Positions 25,161 to 36,976 of a stretch of DNA of 64,000 bases are shown one piece after another. The position numbers and the translations under genes are program-made. Source of the stretch: Polytrichum commune (lineage: Eukaryota; Streptophyta; Polytrichopsida; Polytrichales; Polytrichaceae). Location: positions 19,158,001 through 19,222,000 of the forward strand of contig OX485806.1 of NCBI GenBank assembly GCA_950295325.1, in the 5' to 3' direction. How positions within the stretch are numbered: the stretch's first letter is position 1; each line of letters begins with the position of its first letter. The notes beneath the pieces were generated by a model. It saw only the letters and a program-made list of their open reading frames with translations. It did not search any database and was not told the DNA's origin.

Positions 25161-28100
25161 GGTGTGAGATATTATATGTATAGAAACATATTTGGTTGCC
25201 CTCGCAAATATTTTGGAATAGTATGATAAAATTCAGCATTTGACTTAAAGCATTACCACATGTACATGGTATTGATAGCCATCATTCGTGTTACTCAAAA
25301 TGTTTGTTATTTAATAAGTAACCAAGCAACCAAATTTATAAAATGGACCATAACTTGTGCAAATTGATTTATCTACACTCATCACTCACATGCTACTCCT
25401 CACCGCTCATGTGTTACCACTCATTGCTCATGTCTTAGCTCCCCTCGCTTGACGACTAAAGGTCTGCACCTTTTTTAACATAGTGACACAATATTCATGT
25501 ACTATAAAATGAAGGTTGCAAGGTTAGAAAACAATAAATTAGTGGAGTAATCTTACTTATATCGACTTGAAGTTCACATCCACATGGTTGGTGTCTTGAA
25601 ATAACTTGGGACACTCCATGTAAGCAATTTTTAGTTTCAAATAAAAAACACAAATCCTCATAATTTGAGATTACATAGCTATTGGTTCATACTTTTTGAT
25701 TGTTATGAGCACATCTAGGTTTACAATGTATTCACACACAAGAATGCAATATGTTCATTTGTGGATTTTCTAAACAGAAGCTTAGTTTGAATGAAATTGA
25801 TACTAAATTAAGATGTTTATGAGTGAATATTAATATTGGCTATATATATATATATAGCTCCTTCTGGAAATCTATATTCACAATTTAGGCAAATATACCA
25901 TCTACTAACACAAAACAATTCGTGCAAAAACGATTCCAATCCCATCCCCTACCACCCTCCCGAAATTTCTCACTTGGACAAGAACATCTTTGTGGGTTAT
26001 TAAGGGTTTGAAATAAGTAGTATCTAGACATTTCTTGACATAGTCATTGTAATTACTCATCAAATTCAAGAGCTCGATTGTGAAATGGCATGCATGTTTA
26101 TCCTCTATTACTTATGAAGTGCTACTATATCAAAGTCATTTGGCAGTTTGATCACTTCAAGTTTGTATTGTGCTTGCAATGGTCCACTAAGTTCTCAAGA
26201 AAAGCATGGAAATATTACATAGCACATCTTAGAAAATGCATCGCCACCCCTAGGGACAAGATGTTCCTTAGGGGTCACCCATGCAAACTAAGTGTGAAGT
26301 TCTGAGATGTTTGAACTAGTGTTGGTTTGGTATGAAGGTGAATGCATGGTATCAATAATCAACATCAATAATGGTACCAAAGAATCTAAGAGTGGGTAAC
26401 AAAACTATAATATCAGTCAAATTTTCAAATATGGTGGGTATGTCAAGGGTAAAAAATCTTTGTGTACCTGAATTCTTATTTGAGTCAAAACCGTATTGAT
26501 ACTAAGATAAACTTTTCCTACATATCAAAGTTCTTGCATAGTATATAGACTTGAATAGTATCAGAAACAAAGTACCCATCAAAAACAAAAAGTCTATAAA
26601 ATGCCCAAACCCCATTGGTATCAAAAAGTGTGAAATCCTCAAATAGATAAAAGACCATACCTGGATTGAATGTTACTAACTCTTCCTACGGCCTAGGGTT
26701 TTGTGGATGTAATCAACGCGTTTTGTGTGCACAGGGTTTTATATTTTAATCATGCAAAGGAGATGTTCAGTTTCAAATTCCTGAAACACACATGCATTTT
26801 GTGAAACACTTTAATTTCTGACCTGCTCTGCAATTCCCAATTCTTGAAGAAAACAATGGCTTATCGATGCACTTGGTTGTAGTTTTTAAACTTTGTAGAA
26901 ATGCAAATGTTAGTGAGAAGCTTAAGTAGTCTTTAAGAAAGTTCAGAAAAAGTGAATGTTCTTCCCCACCTACACAGCAACAAGCAATAAAGAAACAGCA
27001 GATGGATTTATTTTTCTTAGTCTTGGCAATTTGTAATTAGTCGATAAATTGATTACCCTTTTTAATTTAGTTGCACATAAGAACTAGGGAGGAAACATCA
27101 CACCGAAATGATTTCAATGAAGATGACGTCATTTCATCTATTCTCTTTCAAGTTGTCCCTCCTTTAGGTTTGACCTCAAACAGGTTGTGTGTAGAAGAGT
27201 TCCCAAGGAGCTCATTCTTTCAACATTCTCTGAAATGTGAGGAGGAATTCATGAACCAGTTCTAAAAAAACGAACAGGAATATTTCTATTTCAATTTGAA
27301 TAGAGAGGAACGTCAATTTGATGCAACCTTAACCTCTTTGATTTATTCCATTTCTCAACTTCGATTTATTCCATTTTATTTGTGCTCCACCTTACATTCA
27401 ACCTCCAACAGGCTATATGTAGAAGCATGCGGAGAATCTCATTTACCTATTTAACAATCTTAGCAGAATTGTGAAAACATGGACACCTGAGAAAATAGAG
27501 TTAAATTGTCCAATTCCTATTTAAAGTAGGCCAATTGTAGGATTACTGATCATTAGCATCTTTCATGTGCAAGAGCTGTAGGAAGTGAATATTTGGAGTG
27601 GCGAAGCTGTTAAACTATCACTTTTCTAAGTGAGATTTCTCTCTTGTGCACCTACATCACATGTGCTGTAAATGATTATGTAACCATCTTGAGCTATGGT
27701 ATCTTGCAGACTACCATATGGAGCAAGGCTTGTTACATAGACAAGGAAACTTCTGGTCGTGTGAGTTCGAGTTCCAATGCAAAGTCTGTTAGAGTGGTTG
27801 ATGATTATCTCTATTCAAACTCAAAAGTTTACCATTCTTATTGACATTAAGCATTTCAAGTCAGTGGAAATCATCCAAAAAACTCCCCTTCTCATTTTGT
27901 TGATGACTGAATTTTCCAATCAAACGTAAGTTGAGTCAGTTCACAGGATTACTAAGATGATATTTTTATAGTGTTTATGAACACAATTCATATGTTTAAT
28001 GGAGAACGTTAGTATTACAAGCTTCTGACACCAGTACCGCTAATTTTCACCATGAGCAGTGAGCACTTAGCAATGGAAGGCAAGAGGTTCTTTTGAGAGA

Positions 28101-28480
28101 GTCCAGAACTCTTGACTTGCAGGCCAAGAAGGTATAGATTTTGGATACTTGTGCTAGAATGCACTGAACTAATAATTTTATAAAATTAATAACACAACTA
28201 GATTTTGGCACTACCCCCAAGCCAAACCTTTAAGTGAATTGTGAATGTCTACTGTAACACTGTAACAAACTATCAGTGAATGTGGGAGCTGCCATGCTAT
28301 TTCAGGTAGCATTCTCACATTGTTCTCCTGTTAGAATGGGTGCTCAGGGCTGGTGGGAGCAGTCTTCAGAGACCCTCAAGGGTGTCTACACTCGTATTCT
28401 AGAAATTTAAAGAATGATGACTTGGGGGGGGAGGGAGAGAAATGAATCTGAACGTTCCTTGATGTATTTTACAAATTCGA
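25161..28480. other. Intergenic, mostly no feature
   Basis: Contains one dispersed repeat copy (26333-26680, listed separately) and a short AT microsatellite near 25840. Around 27160-27430 two related words, each of the form CC(T/A)...AACAGG...TGTAGAAG, suggest a small old duplication. Plus-strand open frames at 27071-27265 and 27644-27844 have no recognisable product. Confidence 0.4.
26333..26680. repeat. Dispersed repeat family R, copy 1
   Basis: It begins GCATGGTATCAATAATCAAC and continues through AAAACCGTATTGATAC, CAAAGTTCTTGCATAG and TATCAAAAAGTGTGAAA. The same words in the same order occur at 48785-49400 and 49815-50105. It has no coding capacity and no paired ends. It may be a decayed MITE or LTR piece. 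Confidence 0.65.
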
Positions 28481-28482
28481 GT

Positions 28483-28488
28483 TTTATT
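28483..28488 (-). promoter_or_regulatory. Candidate poly(A) signal of the tRNase Z gene
   Basis: AATAAA on the minus strand, about 200 bases after the tRNase Z stop codon. This is a normal 3' UTR distance and the only canonical hexamer I noticed there. Confidence 0.5.
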
Positions 28489-28685
28489 CTCGAGCTCGTA
28501 ACTCAACTACTTTTGTCGAGTAAGCCATTGAATGGTGGTAGTTAATCTTAAAACCCACCACCATAGCCGTTCCAATCTGTCATTCTTCTTTTCAAGCTAG
28601 CCTACAATGAAGACCAAGCTGTCTAACAATAATTTCTCTATGTTACAGTGCCACTTCATTGTACCAAGGAAACCTAGAAAAAAAA

Positions 28686-31600
28686 TCAGAAATTTGAGGC
28701 CTCGTCACCTCCTTCACCTGCCTCCTCCTCAATAGCCATCAGTTCATCCTTGAACAGAAGCTTGAGAGCGGGTAGCAATGAAGGCAGCAATGGCAAATCA
28801 GCTAGATTAGCACTCATCATATCGAATGCTATGCATGTGCGCGATGTGTAACTATCATCAAACACAGGAATTTTTGGGTACCGTTGGCTGAAGTGAGTCA
28901 GGATGGTTCGATAAACTCCAGCAGACACCCCGGTTTCAATTGCCTCTCGTGTAAGACTGTGCTTCTTAGCTAAGGCCTCCTCAGGCATCCCATCATCGAA
29001 CGTCGCTTCGTGTATGAGAACTGTGGCACCTCGCGAGGCTTCCACAAGAGCATTGCAGGGTCGCGTGTCACCAGAATACACAACTTTCCATCCTGGTCTT
29101 GAATTTTCTGTGTCTCCAGATCGCAAGATCCGAGGTTCAGACTCGAGCACCACTCCAAACGCATGTGCACAATGCACGACCGGCACACTTGTGAGCTTTA
29201 CGAGTCCCAGAGAAGATAATGTATGTCTCAACTTTGCTCGCCCTGTCCAGTCGATCCCTGCTTGCAAATTTGCACCTGGTAGTAGCCAAAAGTTTCGCAT
29301 CTGTCCTTTCCTTGGCGATAATCGACCACCATCACCAGCAGAAGCTTTCCTTACCAAACCTACTCCTGAACCTGAACCTAAACCTCCACTGCTCTCTCTA
29401 TCTGGACTTCTACTCCTTGCGTCCCTTAATGTAGTAGGACTCACTTTCACCATGTCGTTCCCATCCTTTGCAGATGCCAGATTTTCAGCTTCTGCGATGT
29501 CATCCGCATCTATGCTGGTCTGGCTGCAATCTACAAACTCCATACCCAAATCTTCTAGGTGTCCATATGCATCAAGAAAACGTTTCAACTGCTTGGGGCC
29601 AACTACTAAGACAGGAGTGAATGCACCCATTTTCTCTAAGATAGTTTTTCGTACTGAAAGTATCCTTGCAAGCCCAGTATGGTGGTCAGCATGAATATGT
29701 GATATCCAAACACACTTTAGCCCTGCCAAAACTTTGTCAGCTCCCTCATGCCCATACCTCCTCTTCAATTGGGCATATGTGCCCTCGCCGCAATCCAGCA
29801 AAATGCCTCCTCGGTCAAAAAGATGGACGTAAATTGCACTAACATTACGGTACTTGGAAGGCTGCGAGGATCCAGTGCCCAGAAACACCATCTCCATTTC
29901 TTCCCTGCTTGCTCCCTGTAAGCATGCAGGGATTTCCTCGTCACAGCAGCTTCCTTGAACAAGGTCTTCCAGCTGGCTAATCTGTGCATCAACTTCAGAT
30001 AAATCTATGTCTGATGAGATCGTGGTGATGTTGTTAGTACTATGGCTGGGCACCGAAAGTGGATTACTTCCTGCTAACCAGGGTTCTTCTACAAAGGTGT
30101 CGACAATCTTCGCTTCCGGATCACTACCACCTTTCGTGGCATCCGACTTGGAGGAATAATCTGACCACACCTGTGCCAATTTTCTGGAAGCTTCGAGAAG
30201 CTCAGGTATGTCATTAGCAAGCTGTTCTTGGACTCCTGCGACGCTGAATGGTTCGGGTACAGCCGACCGGTCCAACCCAAGAGCTGACAATGGACGTAAT
30301 CTGAACCTCAGAAGGTTCTCAGCAACAGAAATCATCTCCGAACCTTTCTCTACCTTTGAACCTTCGCTGGACGCTAAATTTGGTTGCAGAGTTGCCACAG
30401 AGAATACTTGAGGGCAAATAAGGTTTAATCGTGACACCACTCTTGCACTCGACTTTAAGACTGGCTGTGCCATGTTCAACATGCCATGGCCAGCCAGCAC
30501 ATGTCGAGCTCCAGGAAACTGTTCCATCCAACCTCGGTATTCTGTCAATTGAGTAACAGAGGCTGGACTAACATGGACCATTAAGGTAACTTGCTTTGTT
30601 GTTACCCCCGAACTGTCTACTTGAAAAGAAGAGAGGACTGGATTAGTTAGCAATGCAGGTATGTATTCAGGAGAAGGACAATCCACCAGAATGAAAATAG
30701 GGCCAGGAGATGAAGGGTCCATGACATCACTGGGATGCACCATGGTTTTTCCATCACTACCCATCACTGATTTACCAGCTTGTAGCATACCATAGTGAGG
30801 TCCAGGGCGATTGAAGAATGCTTGAGCCTTCTTAAGATCAAATCTCCCTTTCACTTCTGGAAGCTCACATACATAAACAACAGACAAGTCACTACCCTCA
30901 TCCACAACAGATTGCTCAGAACCAGCTGATGATGATTGTTCCAACCGAGCTCGTTTCGACCTAGCTTGACTCCCCCCCTTGGCATCCAAAGAATATGGTT
31001 TAAGTAAAACAGCAGTAATTTTCACCACGTCATCCTCCATCAGAACTTGAGCCCCGGATGCCTCTGATTTAACTTCAATCCCCCCTGGTCCTCCAAAGCT
31101 GTGAGTATGCACCACGGAGGCATTTGGCACAAATGTACGCATGGCATCAACAAGGTATTGTAAATCTGATGGTCCCCATATATTAACTGCCATGCCTGCC
31201 TCCCCAATTCCTGCCAATGTAAGCAACAGACCAGGAAGTCCACCAGCAGTTTCAGAGCTAACTCGAGTGAGAAACACATGATTAATCTTCGAGAGTTTAA
31301 CTCTATGCTCAATGCAGAACCGCTGCAAACCCTCCCCAGCATTGAAGATAAACCTCCGTTGATCGAAGAACAGAAGAACACATGGCGATGTGTCCCCTGT
31401 GTCCATGCCTGTACCAAGAATCTGCACAAAACTAATAGTACTGTTCGAATGAGCTCCTGTGTTTCGTAGCGACAGCTGCTTAGGCCCCCCAGGCTTCTCC
31501 TTCTTCCCCATTTCGTCCAATTCTAGTGGAGCTTTCGTAGACGACCGACGTGCAGGCTTAATTGTTCGAGTGTTGGCTGTTCGAGTACCTCCTTTTACAC

Positions 31601-31826
31601 CATTCACAACCTGGAAACTAAGTGGCTGCCGCCTCGAAGATTGAGGTCCAGTGAATTTGCCCAGCCAATCCGCCCTCCGCAGTGGCGAAGACACAAAACC
31701 CTTACGTAATTGTAATAGACTCAGAATACTGTGAGTGGGGGAGGAGCAGGCTCCAATGCGGGAGAGCGAGACTGGAGCGTGCCAGTGCAACCACGGCCTG
31801 TGAAGCGATGCTGCTGCGGCCGTCAT
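28686..31826 (-). CDS. Long-form tRNase Z (tRNA 3'-end processing endonuclease, ELAC2-like)
   Basis: The enzyme removes the 3' trailer of precursor tRNAs so that CCA can be added. The long form is a fusion of two metallo-beta-lactamase folds in which only the C-terminal half is catalytic. From the ATG at 31824-31826 the protein has 1046 residues, somewhat longer than usual plant long forms. The N-terminal half shows a degenerate GTGMDTGDTSPCVLLFF block near 140. The C-terminal half has LGTGSSQPSKYRNVS (about 649-663), LLDCGEGTYAQLKRRYG, the metal-binding HIHADH (710-715), HCAHAFG (885-891), YSGDTRPC (917-924), HEATFDD (939-945) and ILTHFSQRYPKIP (H978). All expected zinc ligands are present. 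The first 60 residues are rich in Ser, Arg, Leu and His and almost lack acidic residues, suggesting a mitochondrial or plastid transit peptide. The frame stays open upstream to 31940 but has no earlier ATG. The whole CDS is a single exon, unlike the intron-rich genes of this family in flowering plants. Confidence 0.95.
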   Translation of the reverse strand: MTAAAASLHRPWLHWHAPVSLSRIGACSSPTHSILSLLQLRKGFVSSPLRRADWLGKFTGPQSSRRQPLSFQVVNGVKGGTRTANTRTIKPARRSSTKAPLELDEMGKKEKPGGPKQLSLRNTGAHSNSTISFVQILGTGMDTGDTSPCVLLFFDQRRFIFNAGEGLQRFCIEHRVKLSKINHVFLTRVSSETAGGLPGLLLTLAGIGEAGMAVNIWGPSDLQYLVDAMRTFVPNASVVHTHSFGGPGGIEVKSEASGAQVLMEDDVVKITAVLLKPYSLDAKGGSQARSKRARLEQSSSAGSEQSVVDEGSDLSVVYVCELPEVKGRFDLKKAQAFFNRPGPHYGMLQAGKSVMGSDGKTMVHPSDVMDPSSPGPIFILVDCPSPEYIPALLTNPVLSSFQVDSSGVTTKQVTLMVHVSPASVTQLTEYRGWMEQFPGARHVLAGHGMLNMAQPVLKSSARVVSRLNLICPQVFSVATLQPNLASSEGSKVEKGSEMISVAENLLRFRLRPLSALGLDRSAVPEPFSVAGVQEQLANDIPELLEASRKLAQVWSDYSSKSDATKGGSDPEAKIVDTFVEEPWLAGSNPLSVPSHSTNNITTISSDIDLSEVDAQISQLEDLVQGSCCDEEIPACLQGASREEMEMVFLGTGSSQPSKYRNVSAIYVHLFDRGGILLDCGEGTYAQLKRRYGHEGADKVLAGLKCVWISHIHADHHTGLARILSVRKTILEKMGAFTPVLVVGPKQLKRFLDAYGHLEDLGMEFVDCSQTSIDADDIAEAENLASAKDGNDMVKVSPTTLRDARSRSPDRESSGGLGSGSGVGLVRKASAGDGGRLSPRKGQMRNFWLLPGANLQAGIDWTGRAKLRHTLSSLGLVKLTSVPVVHCAHAFGVVLESEPRILRSGDTENSRPGWKVVYSGDTRPCNALVEASRGATVLIHEATFDDGMPEEALAKKHSLTREAIETGVSAGVYRTILTHFSQRYPKIPVFDDSYTSRTCIAFDMMSANLADLPLLPSLLPALKLLFKDELMAIEEEAGEGGDEASNF

Positions 31827-31938
31827 GTAGACAATGTGTGGGTATGCCCTGTCGTTCCGCTTCAGTGGTGGACCAAGCGTGGGGTTTAGTGGCCAGCATC
31901 TGGCTATGGCGGACGAAGCAGGGTCGGAGACGAGCGTC

Positions 31939-31947
31939 AAACCCTAA
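31939..31947 (-). promoter_or_regulatory. Telobox-like element upstream of tRNase Z
   Basis: AAACCCTAA on the plus strand (TTAGGGTTT in gene direction), 113 bases upstream of the start codon. Teloboxes are common near transcription starts of plant genes for translation and RNA processing. Functional use here is inferred. Confidence 0.4.
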
Positions 31948-32124
31948 TCTCGGACAAAACCCTGGGGCTGGGTCAGCCAAAACCCCCATGCAATGCCACC
32001 AGAGTGCTATGGATGAACGTCGACTGTACAAAAGTATCATCCACGGTACAGGATTTAGTCAAAACGGAATCTCAAAATGCAACCTTCCCTAACTTATACG
32101 TGTATATCTGACATGGGCGTTCTA

Positions 32125-33260
32125 TTACACCTTTGGTAAGATGAATTCACACAAAGTGCAAACTCAATTTCATGATTTTACAAACCAATTTAGCAATAGT
32201 TTCTATCAATTCCATTGGAATCGTGAACCAAGTTCACTATATAGACAACCAATTTAACTTTAACTTTCAATTAGTTTCATTACATGTTGTGAACAATTTC
32301 ATGGTTTGGTACCCATATTCACGACTTTATAAAATCAATTTCATGAACAGTACATCATGTATAAGATTCTCCCACGACTAGCTCTACCAAAACTTCGATT
32401 GACCTCTCTTATCTAACCTTGGACCATGTCTATAATGATTGCTTGCACATCATCATTAATGTGACCTAATATTAGTGCTTGCTTCCAGCTTTGAGGTATT
32501 GTAATGAATGAAAGACCATAGAAAATTTGATGTCAAGACTAGAGGCTTTCAAGTAAACATAAAACAAAGAGGAACCAATGAACAACAAGAAGGCAAGAAG
32601 CTAAGAAGTTGAGAATACAAAAGCCACATAGAGTAGAGGTTCCCATAATTGATAACTTACGGGATTTTGTGCCGAATATGGGGAAGTATAAGATGATGCA
32701 AAATTTTCTCATGTAGGAAGATAGAAATCGTGAGGACTTAGCTTTTCTCGATTATTTTCTTCCTATAGTTAAATTTACTGTGAATTTTTGAAGCCAAAAG
32801 TTGGCCCGAACATATAACCAATGTCTAGAGTTTGCCACAAACGCTCGTCTTAACTGATCATCCCTCCTCACTTTAGCTCTCAAGACATGGACATGTGTCA
32901 TGGCACCACTTGTTCCAACCTTATCGAAATTGAGTCCCAACATGATTGCTTTCATGGCATCCTACAGATTCCCGATGGGGTCATGGTCAGGAATAGGTGG
33001 TTTGAATATGGTGCGAAAAGATTCAAGACATTGATTTGGAAGATTCATTCAGTTGCTAGAGGTAAAGGTCCAATATCCATGAAATTGGGATGTGCCTCAT
33101 GTCAAGTCAATTTAGAAGAATCATGAACTAATTTAGAAGGTTCATGAAATTGGTAAAATCCTTTGGTAACATTGGTTGGAAGGTTCATGAACTAAATTAG
33201 CTTGGAAACTTCATGAAATTATGATTGCACTTCTATAAAGTCATCTTACCAAAGGAGTAA
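32125..33260. mobile_element. 1.1-kb non-autonomous Tc1/mariner-like element with TA duplication
   Basis: Left end TTACACCTTTGGTAAGATGA and right end TCATCTTACCAAAGGAGTAA are inverted copies with one mismatch, and weaker similarity continues for about 60 bases (GTGCAA, then AATTTCATGA). TA flanks each side (32123-32124 and 33261-33262). No transposase motif is found; the 79-codon open frame at 32887-33126 has no similarity I know. The left end lies about 300 bp upstream of the tRNase Z start codon. Confidence 0.85.
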
Positions 33261-33262
33261 TA

Positions 33263-34796
33263 TAGCTCACCCCCTTGGTAAATATTTAAGGAAAGAAAAC
33301 CTACAAACAAACATGTCACCAACACCACATGTTTTGGCGTTGTGTGGGTTTTGAGACACAAAATGAAAGCTTCCCCAATTGTCACAAAAAGCTTTGAATT
33401 TTCTAGCTAGTGTATCTCCCCACACCCACCACTTCCTCCTCTCTTCTCATTTTCTACATTTCTCACTTATTGAATTGAACTAAAGCCTCCCCAGTCCCAC
33501 CTTGCTCACCATCACAAGCATGTTTTGGCACAAATTATCATCCTCACAACCATGTTCAAAATGTGCACATAAAACCATACCAAAAAAAAAAACACAAATC
33601 GCAAAACAAAAATCAAGTAATGCAATTGCTTGCTTCTAACACCCCTCCACACACACTCTACACTCTACTGCATAGCAATGCATAGTAAAGAAAAAGGCCT
33701 AATGTCCTTTGACTTTGTACAGGCTCCACCACCAAATAGTAATAAAAGCCCCGCAATTCCGCCAACCACCGTCCTCCACCCCTACCCTTGAGTAGCAAAG
33801 TTGTTGCCTTCCTTAACGTCGACTTCCAAAGATCGCCAACTATCAGCCTTACAACTATTGACCCCCTCCCCCCAACCAACCACCACATTGTTCTTTCTAT
33901 TAACTCCACATTCACTGGTCTGGCTAATCAACGGAGAGACAAACTACTTATATTACTATAGAATGCTAGATTGACCAAACACATAATTTGGAATGTAATC
34001 CTACCCATAATATTGGTCCTACCACTTTGTAATTAGTTGTGGGGGTTGAGGGTAAGGGGGTAGGAGGGTAGGGGGGGCAAGGGGCAAACTCCCCTTAGGT
34101 ATTGTGGATAACCCTTATTGTGGTCTCAAGCTCTGGGATACTACCGATTGGAGGTCTTTTTTGAGAAGATAATAAGTTTTTAGAGGAGCATGCAAGGTTT
34201 GCTTTACAATGATGTTTTTGAAAAGTGGATTTGGGTTTACCATCCTATCTTTGGTTCTCTATTGAGCTCATGGCCAACATCCCAATCGGTGAACAAATTT
34301 TCCAACGGAATTGCTATCTTCATGAAAACTACTGACTTTCAATCCTCAAATTGAGTTTATCTTGAAGAATTAGTTGTTGAGAATATTTTTCTCTGTTCAT
34401 GCAATATATTGAAATATTATAAAAAGTTGAAACTATCTTTATATTAATTTTCAAAGTAACAAAATAAATTATTCATACAAAATGCAAATTTCACCATAAT
34501 TTTATTTCAAATTTGGTATGTATATCACCAAGTTGATAATGTATACATGATAATTAAGTTAGAAACAAAACATCATCTTAGATCAACCAAATGGCAAGTT
34601 TTCAATTTCATTAGAAAATGTTGTTCACACTCTATACAAACAATCATATCTCTCATGCATCTTAAAACATATCATAAGTCTTCAAAAGATTGACACGTAT
34701 ACAATGTATCCATGCAATCTAATATCATCTTCAATTTATGAAGATTTTCTTAAGTTTTGCTTTTGAAATGCTCACACAAAGCTCATGACCTTATAG
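33263..34796. other. Intergenic, no feature recognised
   Basis: A+T-rich, with G-rich runs near 34045-34080 and C-rich stretches near 33865. No gene, repeat pair or element ends could be supported. Confidence 0.4.
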
Positions 34797-34799
34797 TGA

Positions 34800-35187
34800 G
34801 AGCATCACCACCCATCCTACAAAATGCAGGGTGGATCATCCTCACAATAAGTTCAAGTCACTCGGTTTGCAAGCCGGGTGACCCACCCATGACTTGTATA
34901 TAAGGTGATAAAACAAGGAAGAAACAAAAGCAAGATGAATCTCATTGGCACCTTGGAAATCGGAGAGGAATATGGAGTTTGTCCTTTGTTGTTTAGGGGG
35001 CTCCTTTTTTGTTTTGGGGGCGGAGCTCCGACCCCCAAAATGACCCCAATTTGCAAGCCAACCTCAACTTCCAAGCCGGCCCTACCAACAAATCATCCAT
35101 TTTGCAGGATGGGTGGGGCACTTTTGCAAGCCGCCTCTCACAATATAAGTTGAGGTCATCCGTTTTTGAGGATGGGTGGTGATGCTC
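34800..35187. mobile_element. MITE with GAGCATC ends and 3-bp duplication
   Basis: Ends GAGCATCACCACCCATCCT and AGGATGGGTGGTGATGCTC are exact inverted copies. TGA is duplicated outside (34797-34799 and 35188-35190). Inner direct and inverted copies of the CC(A/C)CCCAT block lie near 34880 and 35108, with TTTGCAAGCCG words at 34866 and 35133. GAGCATC-type ends with 3-bp duplications are known from Harbinger-type plant MITEs. Confidence 0.85.
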
Positions 35188-35315
35188 TGAAGGTCCAATT
35201 ATACGGGTGTGTTCTCCCAACTTTATGTAAACAACTTTGTTTCATAGCAAACTTCCAAATCTCACTTTATACCTAAACTCTAAAACACACAACACCTTGG
35301 CGACAATATGGGTTA

Positions 35316-35711
35316 ATGCCAATTCACATGGGGTCCCAAGTCCTAAGTCCCAAGTCACATGACATCAATCCATGTAATCTCAACCGTTGAGAGCATGGAA
35401 GTTGGGACTTCCCAATTCACACAAGGTCCCAAGTCCTAAGTCCCAACTATGACATGGATGCCTACATGGCAACACTTTTTGGAGGTGAGGCTTGAGACTT
35501 GTGTTGCAACTTGGGTTGAGCAAAAATCTAGACCCAACTCTCAACCCAAGTCCCACAAATATTTTTGCATAAAATAATCAAGATCCGACTTTAATGATAT
35601 TGAACCACATTTTTGTGATTGCTTGAGGCTCACAAGTTAGGACTTTGCCTCCATGTTGGGACTTGCTAACATGAGTGAGACTTGTAACTTGGGACTTATG
35701 TGAACCAACCC
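35316..35711. mobile_element. Harbinger-like MITE family D, copy 1, TTA duplication
   Basis: The left end reads AATTCACATGGGGTCCCAAG after a short variable tip. The right end is its inverse, CTTGGGACTTATGTGAACC followed by AACCC. TTA flanks both sides (35313-35315 and 35712-35714). Inside, the words CCCAAGTCC and GGACTTGGG recur. Family D copy 2 is at 46766-47176. Confidence 0.8.
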
Positions 35712-35801
35712 TTAAAATCCTCTCTATTAGACATTGAATGGACTCTCTAGTTTTACAATATACCAACCTCATTGGAACTTGTCTCAAATAAGTGCATGTA
35801 A

Positions 35802-36441
35802 GGGCCACTTCACACATGAGCCAAGAGCCGTGGCCTTGTAATGGCGAGGACCCTTGACTCTCATCCAAAGGCCATACCATGGGTGTTGGGAAAGTTGTTT
35901 TATGTAGTCACGGGCCCTCAAGCATAGTGTGAAGTGAGAATGGATCATGTTGCGGGGTCATTGCATATTTTGTTTGCGGAAAAAGAGGGGAAGAATTGGT
36001 TCGATATAATATGTCTCAAACTCTAACAATTTGAGAGAATTACTTGTTGGTGTTTGTCTATATTAAAATCTATCGTGAAATATGTTCTAGAATATGCCCT
36101 GCAATCTGTCATGAAATATGTCAGGCTAGGGATTATAATATTAAAATAAGGAAGAAGAAGAAGAAGAAGAAGAAGAAGAAGAAAACATGATCTCCCAAAT
36201 TTTGCATCAGGCCCACCTCTTGGAGGTGGGCATGACGAAAATTCCGGGAGACCATGAAACCATATCCATAGTCTGCCATGTAGGACTCCATATAGACTTT
36301 TCATTCATGAAATCTTCTTTGGGCCTTTAAGCCTTCACCTTTGTGTGTGAAGCGATCTTGGACGGTCTTCGCCCTTTCGACCAATGAGAGCTCATAGATT
36401 GCAATGGTCACGGGCCTTCCATCTTGTGTGTGAAGTGGTCC
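35802..36441. mobile_element. Harbinger-like MITE family A, long subfamily, TAA duplication
   Basis: Ends GGGCCACTTCACACATGAGC and the inverse ending GTGTGTGAAGTGGTCC; TAA duplicated at 35799-35801 and 36442-36444. It carries a second hairpin in its middle (36186-36256) and a (GAA)n run at about 36151-36182. The reverse-complement copy of this subfamily is at 54597-55203. Confidence 0.9.
36186..36256. other. Internal hairpin of family A MITE
   Basis: CATGATCTCCCAAATTTTGC, then CAGGCCCACCTC, a 3-base turn, then GAGGTGGGCATGACG and GGGAGACCATG: arms of about 33 bases with few mismatches. The equivalent hairpin is kept in other family A copies. Confidence 0.75.
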
Positions 36442-36444
36442 TAA

Positions 36445-36973
36445 GATTCTTGGCGCTTTCTAATCGAGTTTCAAAATATTCATCTGAATGAGCGACTAAC
36501 ACCCTTTTTTTTTTTTGCAAAAGCTGAGCTTTGAATACAACTTGCCAATTATAATCACTTCACGTACCTCATTTATGAGCACTTTGCTATGAGCCACGAA
36601 CTAGGTTTACAATGAATGGGGAGATCAGACTGCTAGTTACAGAGGAATCGGTTGAGTTTGACAAATAACCGGATGAAGTTCAAGTCTTCGGAATCGTTTT
36701 AGAGAACTCTATGGAATACACCTCAAATGAATAGGTAAAGAAAAACCGAAATATCACAACATGTAACCAACCGGTTGGACTTGGAAACACCATGATTTTG
36801 ACTGATTATGCCCCAAAATCTCCCGGGACACTGACTGGGTGACCGGATGAATTCAGTATTGACATTGCATGGATTCCATTAGTCTATGTCACAACTTTTT
36901 TTAATTAATCAAAGTTGTAGAGCATCACTCATTTGGTTGACAATTGCCACTCTCACCAATTATCATTTCAGTC
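36445..36973. other. Intergenic, no feature recognised
   Basis: Short spacer between two MITEs with a poly-T run near 36500. No coding or repeat signal found. Confidence 0.4.
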
Positions 36974-36976
36974 TCA

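Noticed and set aside
29014-29694. 226-codon plus-strand open frame opposite tRNase Z
   Set aside because: It is the antisense shadow of the conserved tRNase Z coding sequence.
31827-31940. Upstream extension of the tRNase Z frame to 31940
   Set aside because: The codon at 31940 is TTG, not ATG. The first ATG in frame is at 31824-31826, so the extra 38 codons are not supported for a nuclear gene.
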